Shown here: positions 1 through 6,732 of the stretch, in pieces
How the letters are laid out: the number at the start of each line of letters is the position of its first letter
How positions within the stretch are numbered: the first letter of the stretch is position 1
Assembly: GCA_027051995.1 (NCBI GenBank)
Contig: JALUFY010000291.1
Coordinates: 1-9,734 of the forward strand
From: Hyphomicrobiales bacterium
Lineage (GTDB): Bacteria > Pseudomonadota > Alphaproteobacteria > Rhizobiales > Aestuariivirgaceae
DNA length: 9,734 nucleotides
Direction: 5' to 3'
Program-made: the position numbers and the translations under genes
The notes under the pieces: model-generated
Seen by the model: only the letters and a program-made list of their open reading frames with translations
Told to the model about the DNA's origin: nothing
The model's database searches: none

Positions 1-102
1 AGGTTCTTCGAGCTGATCGATGTGCCCTTCATCAAGCATCACATCGACACCTGGACCTACGCGCGTCTGACGCACAATCACTCGACGCATATCCAGTATT
101 GA
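1..102 (+). CDS. dsrB: DsrB C-terminus (partial): reverse dissimilatory sulfite reductase, beta subunit
   Basis: Only the last 33 codons and a TGA stop are in the window; the gene begins upstream. The frame is open from base 1 and the visible peptide starts RFFELIDVPFIKHHIDTW and ends in HIQY. The aromatic and His-rich tail and the place directly before dsrEFH fit the C-terminus of DsrB. DsrB pairs with DsrA in the cytoplasmic siroheme and iron-sulfur enzyme that, in sulfur oxidisers, turns DsrC- or carrier-bound sulfur into sulfite. None of the cluster-binding cysteines lie in this piece, so the call rests mostly on synteny plus the tail. A strong hairpin begins 11 nt after the stop. Confidence 0.85.
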   Translation, partial: RFFELIDVPFIKHHIDTWTYARLTHNHSTHIQY

Positions 103-113
103 CGACAGCGCGC

Positions 114-147
114 CGGGGCCGGCGCGGAGGTTTCCGCGCCGGCCCCG
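114..147 (+). promoter_or_regulatory. Strong GC-rich hairpin between dsrB and dsrE
   Basis: Bases 114-128 pair perfectly with 133-147, giving a 15-bp stem almost wholly of G-C pairs and closed by a GGTT loop. There is no T-run after it; the following bases are CGAGCATCC. It is therefore not a canonical intrinsic terminator. Its place just after dsrB suggests a 3'-end stabiliser, a processing boundary or a partial attenuator that sets dsrAB message apart from dsrEFH. The structure is seen directly; the function is inferred. Confidence 0.8.
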
Positions 148-211
148 CGAGCATCCGCCGGGCGCGTGTGAGCACGGCTGGCCATTTCAAGTCCAACAGG
201 GGAAGAGTTTC

Positions 212-604
212 GTGAAACTTGGAATTGTGGTGAACGAGGGGCCCTATACCCACGAAGCGTCCGACACCGCCTACAACTTCGCGGTGGCGGCGCTGGAGAA
301 AGGGCACGAGATCTACCGGATCTTCTTTTATCATGACGGCGTCAACAACGCGACGCGGCTGACCGTGCCGCCGCAGGACGACCGCAACATCCAGCAGAAA
401 TGGACCGAGCTTCAGGAGAAGCACGATCTCGATCTGGTGGTCTGCATCGCCGCCGCCCAGAGGCGCGGCATTCTGGACGAGAACGAGATGAAGCGGCAGG
501 GCAAGGACGCCTACAACATCGCGCCGGGCTTCCGCATTTCCGGCCTTGGCCAGCTCATCGAGGCGGGCATTCAGTGCGACCGCCTGGTGACGTTCGGCGA
601 CTAA
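212..604 (+). CDS. dsrE: DsrE, sulfurtransferase subunit of DsrE2E2F2H2
   Basis: The protein has 130 residues and belongs to the DsrE/TusD family. It is the catalytic subunit of the cytoplasmic heterohexamer (two each of DsrE, DsrF and DsrH) that receives sulfane sulfur from a carrier (TusA or rhodanese route) and hands it to DsrC. The family's active cysteine is at residue 78 in the segment LDLVVCIAAAQRRG, the same number as the catalytic Cys78 known for Allochromatium vinosum DsrE. The N-terminus MKLGIVVNEGPYTHE is typical of the family. The start is GTG, preceded by AGGGGAAG at about 198-205 with a 6-nt spacer; no upstream in-frame start fits better. A second cysteine (Cys122, near the C-terminus) is present. 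dsrF follows after 22 nt, so the two are probably co-translated. Identification is secure. Confidence 0.97.
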   Translation: MKLGIVVNEGPYTHEASDTAYNFAVAALEKGHEIYRIFFYHDGVNNATRLTVPPQDDRNIQQKWTELQEKHDLDLVVCIAAAQRRGILDENEMKRQGKDAYNIAPGFRISGLGQLIEAGIQCDRLVTFGD

Positions 605-626
605 TCGAGAGACAGGGGAAAACGGA

Positions 627-1037
627 ATGTCTGAAGGCGTTAAAAAATTTCTTTACGTCAACCGGAAAGCGCCGCACGGCACCATCTATGCGCTCGAGGC
701 GCTGGAAGTGGTGCTGATCGGCGCGGCGTTCGAGCAGGACGTGGAGCTGGCCTTTCTGGATGACGGCGTCTTCCAGCTGGTGAAGGGCTGGGACACGAAG
801 GATCTGGGGTCGAAGAACTTCGCGCCGACCTACATGGCGCTGGGGGACTTCGAGGTGACCAAGGTCTTCGTCGAGAAGGAATCGCTCGACGAGCGCGGGC
901 TGACCGCGGACGACCTGATGGAGCTCATGTACGAGGACGAGGATGACGACTGGGCCGAGAAGCCTTCCATCCGCATCGTCTCGCGTGAGGAAATGGCCAG
1001 GATCATGGCCGCGAACGACGTTATCCTGAGCTTCTGA
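627..1037 (+). CDS. dsrF: DsrF, subunit of the DsrE2E2F2H2 sulfur relay
   Basis: This 136-residue protein is of the DsrF/TusC family and is the structural partner of DsrE and DsrH in the sulfur-transfer hexamer. The N-terminal stretch VKKFLYVNRKAPHGTIYALE, the central FLDDGVFQL and the APTYMALGDFE segment are characteristic. The ATG start has a CAGGGGAA ribosome site at 613-620. The translated protein contains no cysteine at all: position 40, which I recall as cysteine in A. vinosum DsrF, is Glu here. This fits a non-catalytic role, since the cysteines shown to matter are in DsrE and DsrH. An acidic run EDEDDD lies near residues 103-108. dsrH starts 15 nt downstream. Confidence 0.96.
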   Translation: MSEGVKKFLYVNRKAPHGTIYALEALEVVLIGAAFEQDVELAFLDDGVFQLVKGWDTKDLGSKNFAPTYMALGDFEVTKVFVEKESLDERGLTADDLMELMYEDEDDDWAEKPSIRIVSREEMARIMAANDVILSF

Positions 1038-1044
1038 GGGAGGG
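1036..1044 (+). promoter_or_regulatory. Ribosome binding site that fixes the dsrH start at ATG 1053
   Basis: The run GAGGGAGGG overlaps the dsrF stop and ends where the longest reading frame would start (GTG 1044). That GTG is therefore too close to be served by it, while the ATG at 1053 has a workable spacer of about 8-9 nt. Starting at 1053 also puts the conserved cysteine at residue 20, as in known DsrH. Confidence 0.75.
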
Positions 1045-1052
1045 TGCGCGAA

Positions 1053-1358
1053 ATGGCCATGTTGCATACCGTGAACAAGTCGCCTTATGAAAAGAGCGCG
1101 CTTGAGAGCTGCCTGAACCATGTCAGCGAGGGCGATACCGTCCTGCTGATCGAGGATGGCGTCTATGCCGTCGTCAAGGGCGGCCGCGCCGCCAACGCGC
1201 TGGCGTCCGTCAAGGGCGTGAAGATCGCCGCTCTCGAAGCGGATCTGAAGGCGCGCGGAATTGGCGGAGACAAGATCACCGAGGGCGTCGAGGTCGTCGA
1301 TTACGGCGGCTTCGTCGATCTGGTGGAAGCCAACGACAAGACCGAAGCCTGGCTGTAA
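1053..1358 (+). CDS. dsrH: DsrH, subunit of the DsrE2E2F2H2 sulfur relay
   Basis: The protein has 101 residues from ATG 1053 and belongs to the DsrH/TusB family. With DsrE and DsrF it forms the cytoplasmic hexamer that relays sulfur to DsrC. It begins MAMLHTVNKSPYEKSALESC, and the cysteine in that run is residue 20, matching the conserved Cys20 of A. vinosum DsrH. The segment VLLIEDGVYAVVKG near residues 30-45 is also typical. A longer frame from GTG 1044 would add three residues, but the ribosome site and the Cys numbering argue against it. An 80-nt gap with a weak hairpin separates it from dsrC. Confidence 0.95.
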   Translation: MAMLHTVNKSPYEKSALESCLNHVSEGDTVLLIEDGVYAVVKGGRAANALASVKGVKIAALEADLKARGIGGDKITEGVEVVDYGGFVDLVEANDKTEAWL

Positions 1359-1381
1359 GGCCTGGCGGGGTGAAAACAGTT

Positions 1382-1406
1382 TCCGGGGCCGGGACGCGGC
1401 GCCGGA
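1382..1406 (+). promoter_or_regulatory. Weak hairpin between dsrH and dsrC
   Basis: Bases 1382-1390 can pair with 1398-1406: five pairs, one G/G mismatch, three pairs, and a 7-nt loop. It lies in the 80-nt gap before dsrC, about 17 nt ahead of that gene's ribosome site. A chance fold is possible in GC-rich DNA. I saw no convincing -35/-10 pair here, although dsrC in some sulfur oxidisers has its own promoter. Confidence 0.35.
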
Positions 1407-1438
1407 TGCAAGAGTAAATCAAGAGGAGAGGCTGAAAA

Positions 1439-1771
1439 ATGGCTTACGATGTGAACGGCACGACGGTCGAGCATGACGAAGAGGGCTACATCACCAACCT
1501 GAGCGACTGGACCAAGGAGCTCGCCGAGGTGATCGCCAAGGAAGAGAATGTGGAGATGACCGACGAGCACTGGGAGGTGGTGAACTTCCTGCGCGAGTAT
1601 TATGACGAATACCAGATCGCCCCGGCCATCCGCGTGCTGGTGAAGGCCATGAAGAAGAAGTTCGGCCCGGAGAAGGGCAACAACAAGTATCTCTACGAGC
1701 TGTTCCCCTACGGCCCGGCCAAGCAGGCGTGCAAGATCGCCGGCCTGCCGAAGCCGACGGGCTGCGTCTGA
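1439..1771 (+). CDS. dsrC: DsrC, sulfur-carrier protein and substrate of DsrAB
   Basis: This 110-residue DsrC/TusE-family protein is a true DsrC. It ends in KQACKIAGLPKPTGCV, with both cysteines of the flexible C-terminal arm: the penultimate Cys109 and Cys98 ten residues before the last-but-one arm position. TusE-like relatives lack the first of these. In the oxidative pathway DsrC accepts persulfide sulfur from DsrEFH, delivers it to DsrAB, and forms a trisulfide or disulfide handled by DsrMKJOP. The FLREYYDEYQIAPAIRVLVKAM segment and the KGNNKYLYELFPYGP segment are classic. The ATG start has GAGGAG at 1423-1428 with a 10-nt spacer. A strong hairpin follows 28 nt after the stop, which may protect or separate this normally abundant message. 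Confidence 0.98.
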   Translation: MAYDVNGTTVEHDEEGYITNLSDWTKELAEVIAKEENVEMTDEHWEVVNFLREYYDEYQIAPAIRVLVKAMKKKFGPEKGNNKYLYELFPYGPAKQACKIAGLPKPTGCV

Positions 1772-1799
1772 TCCCAGTCAGCGAAAAGCACTGAAAACG

Positions 1800-1825
1800 G
1801 GCGGGTCCGGTCCGCCGGGCCCGCC
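1800..1825 (+). promoter_or_regulatory. Strong hairpin with UCCG loop between dsrC and dsrM
   Basis: Bases 1800-1810 pair with 1815-1825 over 11 bp (ten Watson-Crick pairs, one G-U), closed by TCCG, a member of the UNCG tetraloop class. No T-run follows (TTGATC), so a full intrinsic terminator is unlikely. The position after dsrC suggests attenuation before the membrane genes or 3'-end protection of dsrC message; that function is inferred. Confidence 0.8.
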
Positions 1826-1835
1826 TTGATCAACC

Positions 1836-1843
1836 GGGAGGGG
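1836..1843 (+). promoter_or_regulatory. Ribosome binding site that fixes the dsrM start at GTG 1850
   Basis: GGGAGGGG lies six bases before GTG 1850. The longest open frame would begin at TTG 1826, directly at the foot of the hairpin and with no ribosome site, so the GTG is preferred. Confidence 0.8.
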
Positions 1844-1849
1844 AAACAG

Positions 1850-2602
1850 GTGATCACTGTTCTCTATGCGCTGTTGTATTATGTGGCGTTCATCGTCTTC
1901 GCCGCCGGCGTAGCCTATCGCGTCTGGGGATACTGGAAGACGCCCGCGCCCGCCGTCATTCCGACGACTCCGGCGCCGGTGACGCGCACGGGCGTTGTCT
2001 GGCGCATGTTCAAGGAAGTGGCGTTTTTCGAATCCTTGTGGAAATCCAACAAGTGGATCTGGATTTTCGCCATGATGTTTCACCTGTCCCTGTGGCTCAT
2101 CCTGATCCGCCACGCGCGCTATTTCGTGCAGCCCGTTCCCACGCTGATCACCCTGGCGCAGCCCTTCGGGAAATACGCCGGCATCTTCTTCGTGCTCGGC
2201 GGGCTGGGCCTGTTCGCGCGGCGCATTCTCGTTTCCCGCGTGCGCTACATCTCCAGCCCCTCGGACTATCTGATGCTGCTGATGTTCATCCTGATCGGCT
2301 TTTCCGGCCTGATGATGACCTTCGTCAACAAACCCGACGTGGTTGGCGTGAAGGCTTTCTTCCTGGGGCTGATGACCTTCAACTGGCAGCCGCTGCCCAC
2401 GGACTTCGGCGTGCTCGTGCATCTGGGTCTGGTGGCGCTGTTCCTGATCATCTTCCCGTTCTCCAAGCTGGTGCACGCGCCCGGCGTGTTCTTCTCGCCG
2501 ACGCGCAACATGGTGGACAACCCGCGTGAGAAGTTCCACCCGGTGCCGTGGCTGCCCAGCATCGATGAAGTGGTTTACGACGAGCCGCCGGGCAAGAAAT
2601 AG
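1850..2602 (+). CDS. dsrM: DsrM, membrane cytochrome b subunit of DsrMKJOP
   Basis: The protein has 250 residues from GTG 1850 and belongs to the NarI-like respiratory gamma-subunit family. It spans the cytoplasmic membrane, binds heme b, and links the quinone pool to DsrK. Five hydrophobic segments are visible at about residues 3-24, 69-88, 107-124, 139-158 and 187-205. Candidate heme-ligand histidines are His78 and His88 near the second segment and His191 and His209 around the fifth. It has the short form usual in sulfur oxidisers. The C-terminus is hydrophilic and proline-rich (FHPVPWLPSIDEVVYDEPPGKK) and presumably cytoplasmic. A 50-nt gap leads to dsrK. Confidence 0.95.
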   Translation: MITVLYALLYYVAFIVFAAGVAYRVWGYWKTPAPAVIPTTPAPVTRTGVVWRMFKEVAFFESLWKSNKWIWIFAMMFHLSLWLILIRHARYFVQPVPTLITLAQPFGKYAGIFFVLGGLGLFARRILVSRVRYISSPSDYLMLLMFILIGFSGLMMTFVNKPDVVGVKAFFLGLMTFNWQPLPTDFGVLVHLGLVALFLIIFPFSKLVHAPGVFFSPTRNMVDNPREKFHPVPWLPSIDEVVYDEPPGKK

Positions 2603-2652
2603 CCCCACAGACGCTCAACGAGAGACAATGACAGATTTGGCGGGAGAGTACC

Positions 2653-4230
2653 GTGGCTGAGGAAGAAAAAGTCGTCGAGGAGCTGACCACGCAGGAGGCC
2701 CTGACCGATCCCCTTTACGTGCCCGAGCCCGTGGATGGCGCGGCGGCGCATATCAAGTCCTTTCCGGCGGCTCCGGAATTTCAGGAGAAGCTGGGCTATC
2801 CGGGCGAGCGGCCCGACAACTGGCAGGAAGTGGCGCTCAACAAGATGCAGGACTTGCGCGGCAAGTTCCGCTCGTTCCGCCTGTTCCTCGACATCTGCGT
2901 GAAGTGCGGCGCATGCACCGACAAGTGCCACTACTTCATGGGCACCGCCGATCCGAAGAACATGCCGGTGGCGCGCGCCGATCTGATCCGCTCGGTCTAC
3001 CGGCGCTACTTCACCCTGCCGGGCAAGTGGTTCCCCTCGCTGGTGGGGGCGCGCGAGCTGACAGAAGAGGTGCTGGACGAGTGGTACACCTACTACTTCC
3101 AGTGCTCCGAATGCCGCCGCTGTTCGGTCTACTGCCCCTACGGAATCGACACCGCCGAGATCACCATGGCGGCGCGCGAGATTCTCGACTCCGTCGGCGT
3201 CGGCATGAAATACACCAACGAGATCATCGGCAAGGTCTATGACATCGGCAACAACCTGGGCCTTCAGGCCCCGGCGCTGAAAGCGACGATGGAAGATCTC
3301 GAGGAGGAAATCGAGGAAGATACCGGCGTGAAGGTGCGCATCCCGGTGGACGAGCCGGCCGATATCCTGCTCATTCCGCCGTCGGCCGACTTTTTCGCCG
3401 AGCCGCACATCGACGGCTTCATCGGCTACGCAAAGGTGTTTCACGCCGCGGGCGTGAAGTGGACGATCAGCACCTACGCCTCCGAGGCGGCCAACTTCGC
3501 CATGTTCATCGGCTCCTACGAGAACATGCGCAGGATCGCCCAGCGAATCCGCCGCGAGGCCATCCGGCTGGGTGTGAAGCGCATCATCATCGGCGAGTGC
3601 GGGCATGCCTGGCGCGCCGCCTATCAGTTCCTCAACACGCTGGCCGGGCCGTTCGACTTCCTCGATCCCAATTATCCGGTGCCGCAGCATATCTGCGAAT
3701 TCACCTGGGATCTCATCCAGGAAGGCAAGCTGCGGTTCGACAAGTCGCAGAACGATCACCTGACGCTGACGTTCCACGATTCGTGCAACGTGGCGCGCGC
3801 CTCCAGGATGGGCAAGTATCCCGGCGGGCAGTTCGACATTCCGCGCAACATCATCAAGGCGGTGTGCAACAACTACTACGACATGCCCGAGGACACCATC
3901 AAGGAGGCCACGCTGTGCTGCGGCGGCGGCGGCGGCCTGCTGACCGATGACCTGATGGAGCTGCGCAAGAAGGGTGGCAGCCCGCGCATGAAGGCGCTCA
4001 AGCAGGTGACGGAGGAATACGGCGTCAACAAGATGGCCGCCATCTGCGCCATCTGCAAGACGCAGTTCTCCAAGATCATGCCCTACAACGGCTACGCCAT
4101 GGACGACATCATGTCCGTGCATCAGCTGGTGTCCAACGCCATCGTCCTGCCCGGCTCGGAGCAGGAGGCGGAGCTGGACGGAACGGCGGATGAATCCGGC
4201 GACAGCGAGCAGGCAAAAGAAGACGCGTAA
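2653..4230 (+). CDS. dsrK: DsrK, HdrD-like iron-sulfur catalytic subunit of DsrMKJOP
   Basis: The protein has 525 residues and is related to heterodisulfide reductase subunit HdrD. It is the cytoplasmic subunit that exchanges electrons with DsrM and is thought to act on DsrC disulfide or trisulfide. Two [4Fe-4S] motifs are seen: Cys82/85/88/92 and Cys151/154/157/161. The C-terminal CCG-type region has Cys378 in HDSCNVARASRMGK, Cys422/423 in LCCGGGGGL and Cys465/468 in ICAICK, the layout that binds the special non-cubane catalytic cluster. Cys316 in GECGHAW is a further candidate. The acidic N-terminus (AEEEKVVEE) and the tail after about residue 500 are low-complexity. The start is GTG 2653, with GGGAG at 2642-2646 and a 6-nt spacer. 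Identification is secure. Confidence 0.97.
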   Translation: MAEEEKVVEELTTQEALTDPLYVPEPVDGAAAHIKSFPAAPEFQEKLGYPGERPDNWQEVALNKMQDLRGKFRSFRLFLDICVKCGACTDKCHYFMGTADPKNMPVARADLIRSVYRRYFTLPGKWFPSLVGARELTEEVLDEWYTYYFQCSECRRCSVYCPYGIDTAEITMAAREILDSVGVGMKYTNEIIGKVYDIGNNLGLQAPALKATMEDLEEEIEEDTGVKVRIPVDEPADILLIPPSADFFAEPHIDGFIGYAKVFHAAGVKWTISTYASEAANFAMFIGSYENMRRIAQRIRREAIRLGVKRIIIGECGHAWRAAYQFLNTLAGPFDFLDPNYPVPQHICEFTWDLIQEGKLRFDKSQNDHLTLTFHDSCNVARASRMGKYPGGQFDIPRNIIKAVCNNYYDMPEDTIKEATLCCGGGGGLLTDDLMELRKKGGSPRMKALKQVTEEYGVNKMAAICAICKTQFSKIMPYNGYAMDDIMSVHQLVSNAIVLPGSEQEAELDGTADESGDSEQAKEDA

Positions 4231-4248
4231 ACCTTTTCGAGCAACGCC

Positions 4249-4276
4249 GCCTGCCGCGGCCAAGGCCGGCGCAGGC
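4249..4276 (+). promoter_or_regulatory. Imperfect hairpin between dsrK and dsrL
   Basis: Bases 4249-4254 pair with 4271-4276, and 4257-4260 pair with 4265-4268, around a 2x2 internal mismatch and a small loop at 4261-4264. It ends just before the dsrL ribosome site (GGAGGG, 4281-4286). There is no T-run. It could affect dsrL translation or mark a processing point; chance pairing in GC-rich DNA cannot be ruled out. Confidence 0.45.
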
Positions 4277-4292
4277 AGATGGAGGGAAATCA

Positions 4293-6239
4293 ATGACCGA
4301 CAACAAGACCGAGGGAAAGAACTTTCGCCGCTTCAAGCCGGGGGTGACGCCCGACGACTGGGATCTGGAAGAGAAGATCTTCAAGGCGGATCATTCCTAC
4401 AAGTGCCCGACCTACATCGTGAAGACGCCGCCGTGCTCGGCGTCGTGCCCGTCCGGCCATGACATCCGCGGCTGGCTGGCCATCGCGCGCGGCATGGACA
4501 AGCCGGCGAAGGAGGGGCAGCCCTGGCAGGAATACGCCTTCGAGCGCATGACGAAGGCCAATCCCTTCCCCGGCGTGATGGGGCGCGTGTGCCCGGCTCC
4601 GTGCCAGGAAGGCTGCAACCGCAACGTGGTGGACGATTTCGTCGGCATCAACGCCCTGGAGCACTATGTCGGCGACTGGGCGGCGGAGAACGACGTCAAA
4701 TTCACCATTCCCTCCGAATCCACCGGCAAGAAGGTGGCGGTCATCGGCGCCGGGCCGGGCGGCATGGCCATGGCCTATTTCCTGCGCAAGAAGGGTCATG
4801 CGGTGACCATCTTCGACGAGCACGAGAAGCTGGGCGGCATGATGCGCTATGGCATCCCGACCTACCGCGTGCCGCGCGACAAGCTGGATCAGGAAATCCA
4901 GCGCATTCTCGACATGGGCGTGGAGGTGAAGACCAATACCCGCGTCGGCCGCGACGTCTCCGTGGAGGAGCTGGAGCGCGACTATGACGCCATCTACTGG
5001 GCCATCGGCGCGCAGAAGGGGCGCGGTTTGCCGATCCCCGGCTGGCAGGGCACAGAGAACTGCATCACAGGCGTGGAGTTTCTGGAAGCCTTCAACCAGG
5101 GCTGGGTCTATGGCACCGCCAAGCGCATCATCGTGGTGGGCGGCGGCGACACCTCCATTGACGTGGCCTCTGTGGCGCGCCGCCTGGGCCATATCGCCGA
5201 GGTGAAATCCGTTGACAACATCGACGGCAAGATCAGCGGCTTCACCGCCGAGGACGTGGCCGGCATCCTCAAGCGCGAGGGCGTCAAGGCGGTTCTGACC
5301 TCGCTGTTCGAGATCGACGAGATGTTCGCCGCCAAGCACGAGCGCGACGAGGCCATGCGCGAGGGCGTGGAGATCAAGGGCGGCATCATGCCGCTGGAGG
5401 TGGTGAAGGACGAAAACGGCCGCGCCACGGGCCTGAAGATGTGCAAGTGCACCATGGACGGCATGACGCCCATCCCCGTCGAGGGCACCGAGTTCGTGCT
5501 GGAAGGCGACATCATCGTCTCGGCCATCGGCCAGTCCGGCGACTTCGAGGGCTTCGAGGACATGGCCAACGAGCGCGGCTTCATGGACACCGACGCCTAT
5601 TTCCGCGTGTCGGGCAAGGAGAAGCATTTCGCCGGCGGCGACATCATCCGCCCGCATCTGCTGACCACGGCCATCGGGCACGCGCGCATCGCCGCCGACG
5701 AGATCGATTTCTTCCTCTCCGGCGAGGAGCTGGCCAAGCGGCCGAAGGTGGATGTGGCGCACTTCAACCTGCTGGCGGAGCTGAACCAGCGCGGCCGGGA
5801 TTTGCAGCCCTATGACGGCACGCAGACGCTGGGCACCTCCAGCGCCGATTGGGCGGTGCACAACTTCGAGGACCGCTCGAGCAAGGACGTGATTACCCAC
5901 GAGGAGATGTTCCTCGGCCACTTCACCGAGCAGCCGCGGGCCATCCGCGAGGAAATTCCGGTGGACGCCGATCATGTGCTGGGCAACTTCCAGGAGCGCA
6001 TCAAGCCGCTGACCGAGGAGCAGGCCAGATACGAGGGCGAGCGCTGCATGAGCTGCGGGCTGTGCTTCGAGTGCGACAACTGCGTGATCTTCTGCCCGCA
6101 GGACGCGGTGCACAGGGTCAAGAAGGACGAGCGCGCCGTTGGCCGGTATGTCTTTACCGACTACAGCAGGTGCGTCGGCTGTCACATCTGCTCCGATGTC
6201 TGCCCGACGGGCTACATCAAGATGGGACTTGGGCAGTAA
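4293..6239 (+). CDS. dsrL: DsrL, NAD(P)H-binding iron-sulfur flavoprotein partner of DsrAB
   Basis: The protein has 648 residues and resembles the small subunit of glutamate synthase (GltD/NfnB type). In sulfur oxidisers DsrL binds DsrAB and passes the electrons from sulfur oxidation to NAD(P)+. The N-terminal dicluster region carries Cys38, 48, 52, 100, 104 and 108. An FAD-binding Rossmann motif follows (VIGAGPGGMAMAYFLRKKG, about residues 150-168), then a nucleotide-binding motif (VVGGGDTSIDVASVARRLG, about 281-299). The C-terminus is a ferredoxin domain with Cys585/588/591/594/597/601 and Cys627/630/633/637. Where many NADPH-using relatives have Tyr-Arg-Arg, about 24 residues after the GGGDT start, this protein reads VDN (307-309); I infer a preference for NAD+/NADH. 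ATG 4293 has GGAGGG 12 nt upstream. Confidence 0.97.
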   Translation: MTDNKTEGKNFRRFKPGVTPDDWDLEEKIFKADHSYKCPTYIVKTPPCSASCPSGHDIRGWLAIARGMDKPAKEGQPWQEYAFERMTKANPFPGVMGRVCPAPCQEGCNRNVVDDFVGINALEHYVGDWAAENDVKFTIPSESTGKKVAVIGAGPGGMAMAYFLRKKGHAVTIFDEHEKLGGMMRYGIPTYRVPRDKLDQEIQRILDMGVEVKTNTRVGRDVSVEELERDYDAIYWAIGAQKGRGLPIPGWQGTENCITGVEFLEAFNQGWVYGTAKRIIVVGGGDTSIDVASVARRLGHIAEVKSVDNIDGKISGFTAEDVAGILKREGVKAVLTSLFEIDEMFAAKHERDEAMREGVEIKGGIMPLEVVKDENGRATGLKMCKCTMDGMTPIPVEGTEFVLEGDIIVSAIGQSGDFEGFEDMANERGFMDTDAYFRVSGKEKHFAGGDIIRPHLLTTAIGHARIAADEIDFFLSGEELAKRPKVDVAHFNLLAELNQRGRDLQPYDGTQTLGTSSADWAVHNFEDRSSKDVITHEEMFLGHFTEQPRAIREEIPVDADHVLGNFQERIKPLTEEQARYEGERCMSCGLCFECDNCVIFCPQDAVHRVKKDERAVGRYVFTDYSRCVGCHICSDVCPTGYIKMGLGQ

Positions 6240-6261
6240 CCTTCAACCACGGGCGGACGCC

Positions 6262-6732
6262 ATGATTTCGAGGCTGACACAACTCGTTTCCGTCTTCGCC
6301 GCCGCCGCCGTGCTCGTTCTGGGCGCGGCGGGGGCCCAGGCGGGCGGAATCGCGCCGAAGGTGATCATTGACAAGAGCAAGGGCGAGTGTGTGCTTCCGG
6401 CGGAGCAGATGAAGCGCCAGCACATGAAGATCCTCAAGCACCGGCGTGACGCAACCATGTATCAGGGGGTGCGTGGCGGCAAGAGGTCGTTGCAGGCCTG
6501 TCTGAGCTGTCATGCCGTGAAGGGGGATGACGGAAAACCCGTGACCATCAAATCGGAAAAGCACTTCTGCCGCACCTGCCACGACTACGTGGCGGTCAGG
6601 CCCGACTGCTGGGATTGTCATGTCTCGGTGCCGGACAAGGCGGCGGGGCGGGCGGCCCTGAAGCACCGCGCCGGGACGATGCGCGCGGAGGCGTCCGGAC
6701 TGATCAAATACCTTGAGGGAGGCAGGAAATGA
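6262..6732 (+). CDS. dsrJ: DsrJ, periplasmic triheme cytochrome c of DsrMKJOP
   Basis: The protein has 156 residues from ATG 6262. The N-terminus is a Sec signal (Arg4, hydrophobic stretch about 7-23, AQA at 25-27); in A. vinosum this segment is reported to stay as an anchor, and here an AQA/GG site could be cut. Three heme c motifs are seen: CLSCH (80-84), CRTCH (103-107) and CWDCH (116-120). Cys43 in KGECVLP lies outside these motifs and matches the conserved cysteine proposed as distal ligand of the unusual His/Cys-coordinated heme. His54, His60 and His101 are other possible ligands. A longer open frame from 6139 overlaps dsrL and lacks a signal at its start, so ATG 6262 is chosen. Its stop overlaps the dsrO start (ATGA). 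Confidence 0.96.
   Translation: MISRLTQLVSVFAAAAVLVLGAAGAQAGGIAPKVIIDKSKGECVLPAEQMKRQHMKILKHRRDATMYQGVRGGKRSLQACLSCHAVKGDDGKPVTIKSEKHFCRTCHDYVAVRPDCWDCHVSVPDKAAGRAALKHRAGTMRAEASGLIKYLEGGRK

Noticed and set aside
1778..2608. A 276-codon - strand frame opposite dsrM
   Set aside because: It is His, Gln, Arg and Glu rich and lacks any family resemblance; it is the antisense of a membrane protein.
2628..2660. A 10-codon mini-frame (MTDLAGEYRG) overlapping the dsrK start
   Set aside because: It has only a weak ribosome site and could easily arise by chance. A leader peptide would need conservation data.
2575..4293. A 572-codon open frame on the - strand opposite dsrK
   Set aside because: It has the same compositional signature and no motif, while the + strand codes for DsrK with all expected cysteines.
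4290..6185. A 631-codon open frame on the - strand opposite dsrL
   Set aside because: It is Ala, His, Leu, Val and Arg rich with no recognisable domain, and it mirrors dsrL. Such frames are common opposite GC-rich genes.
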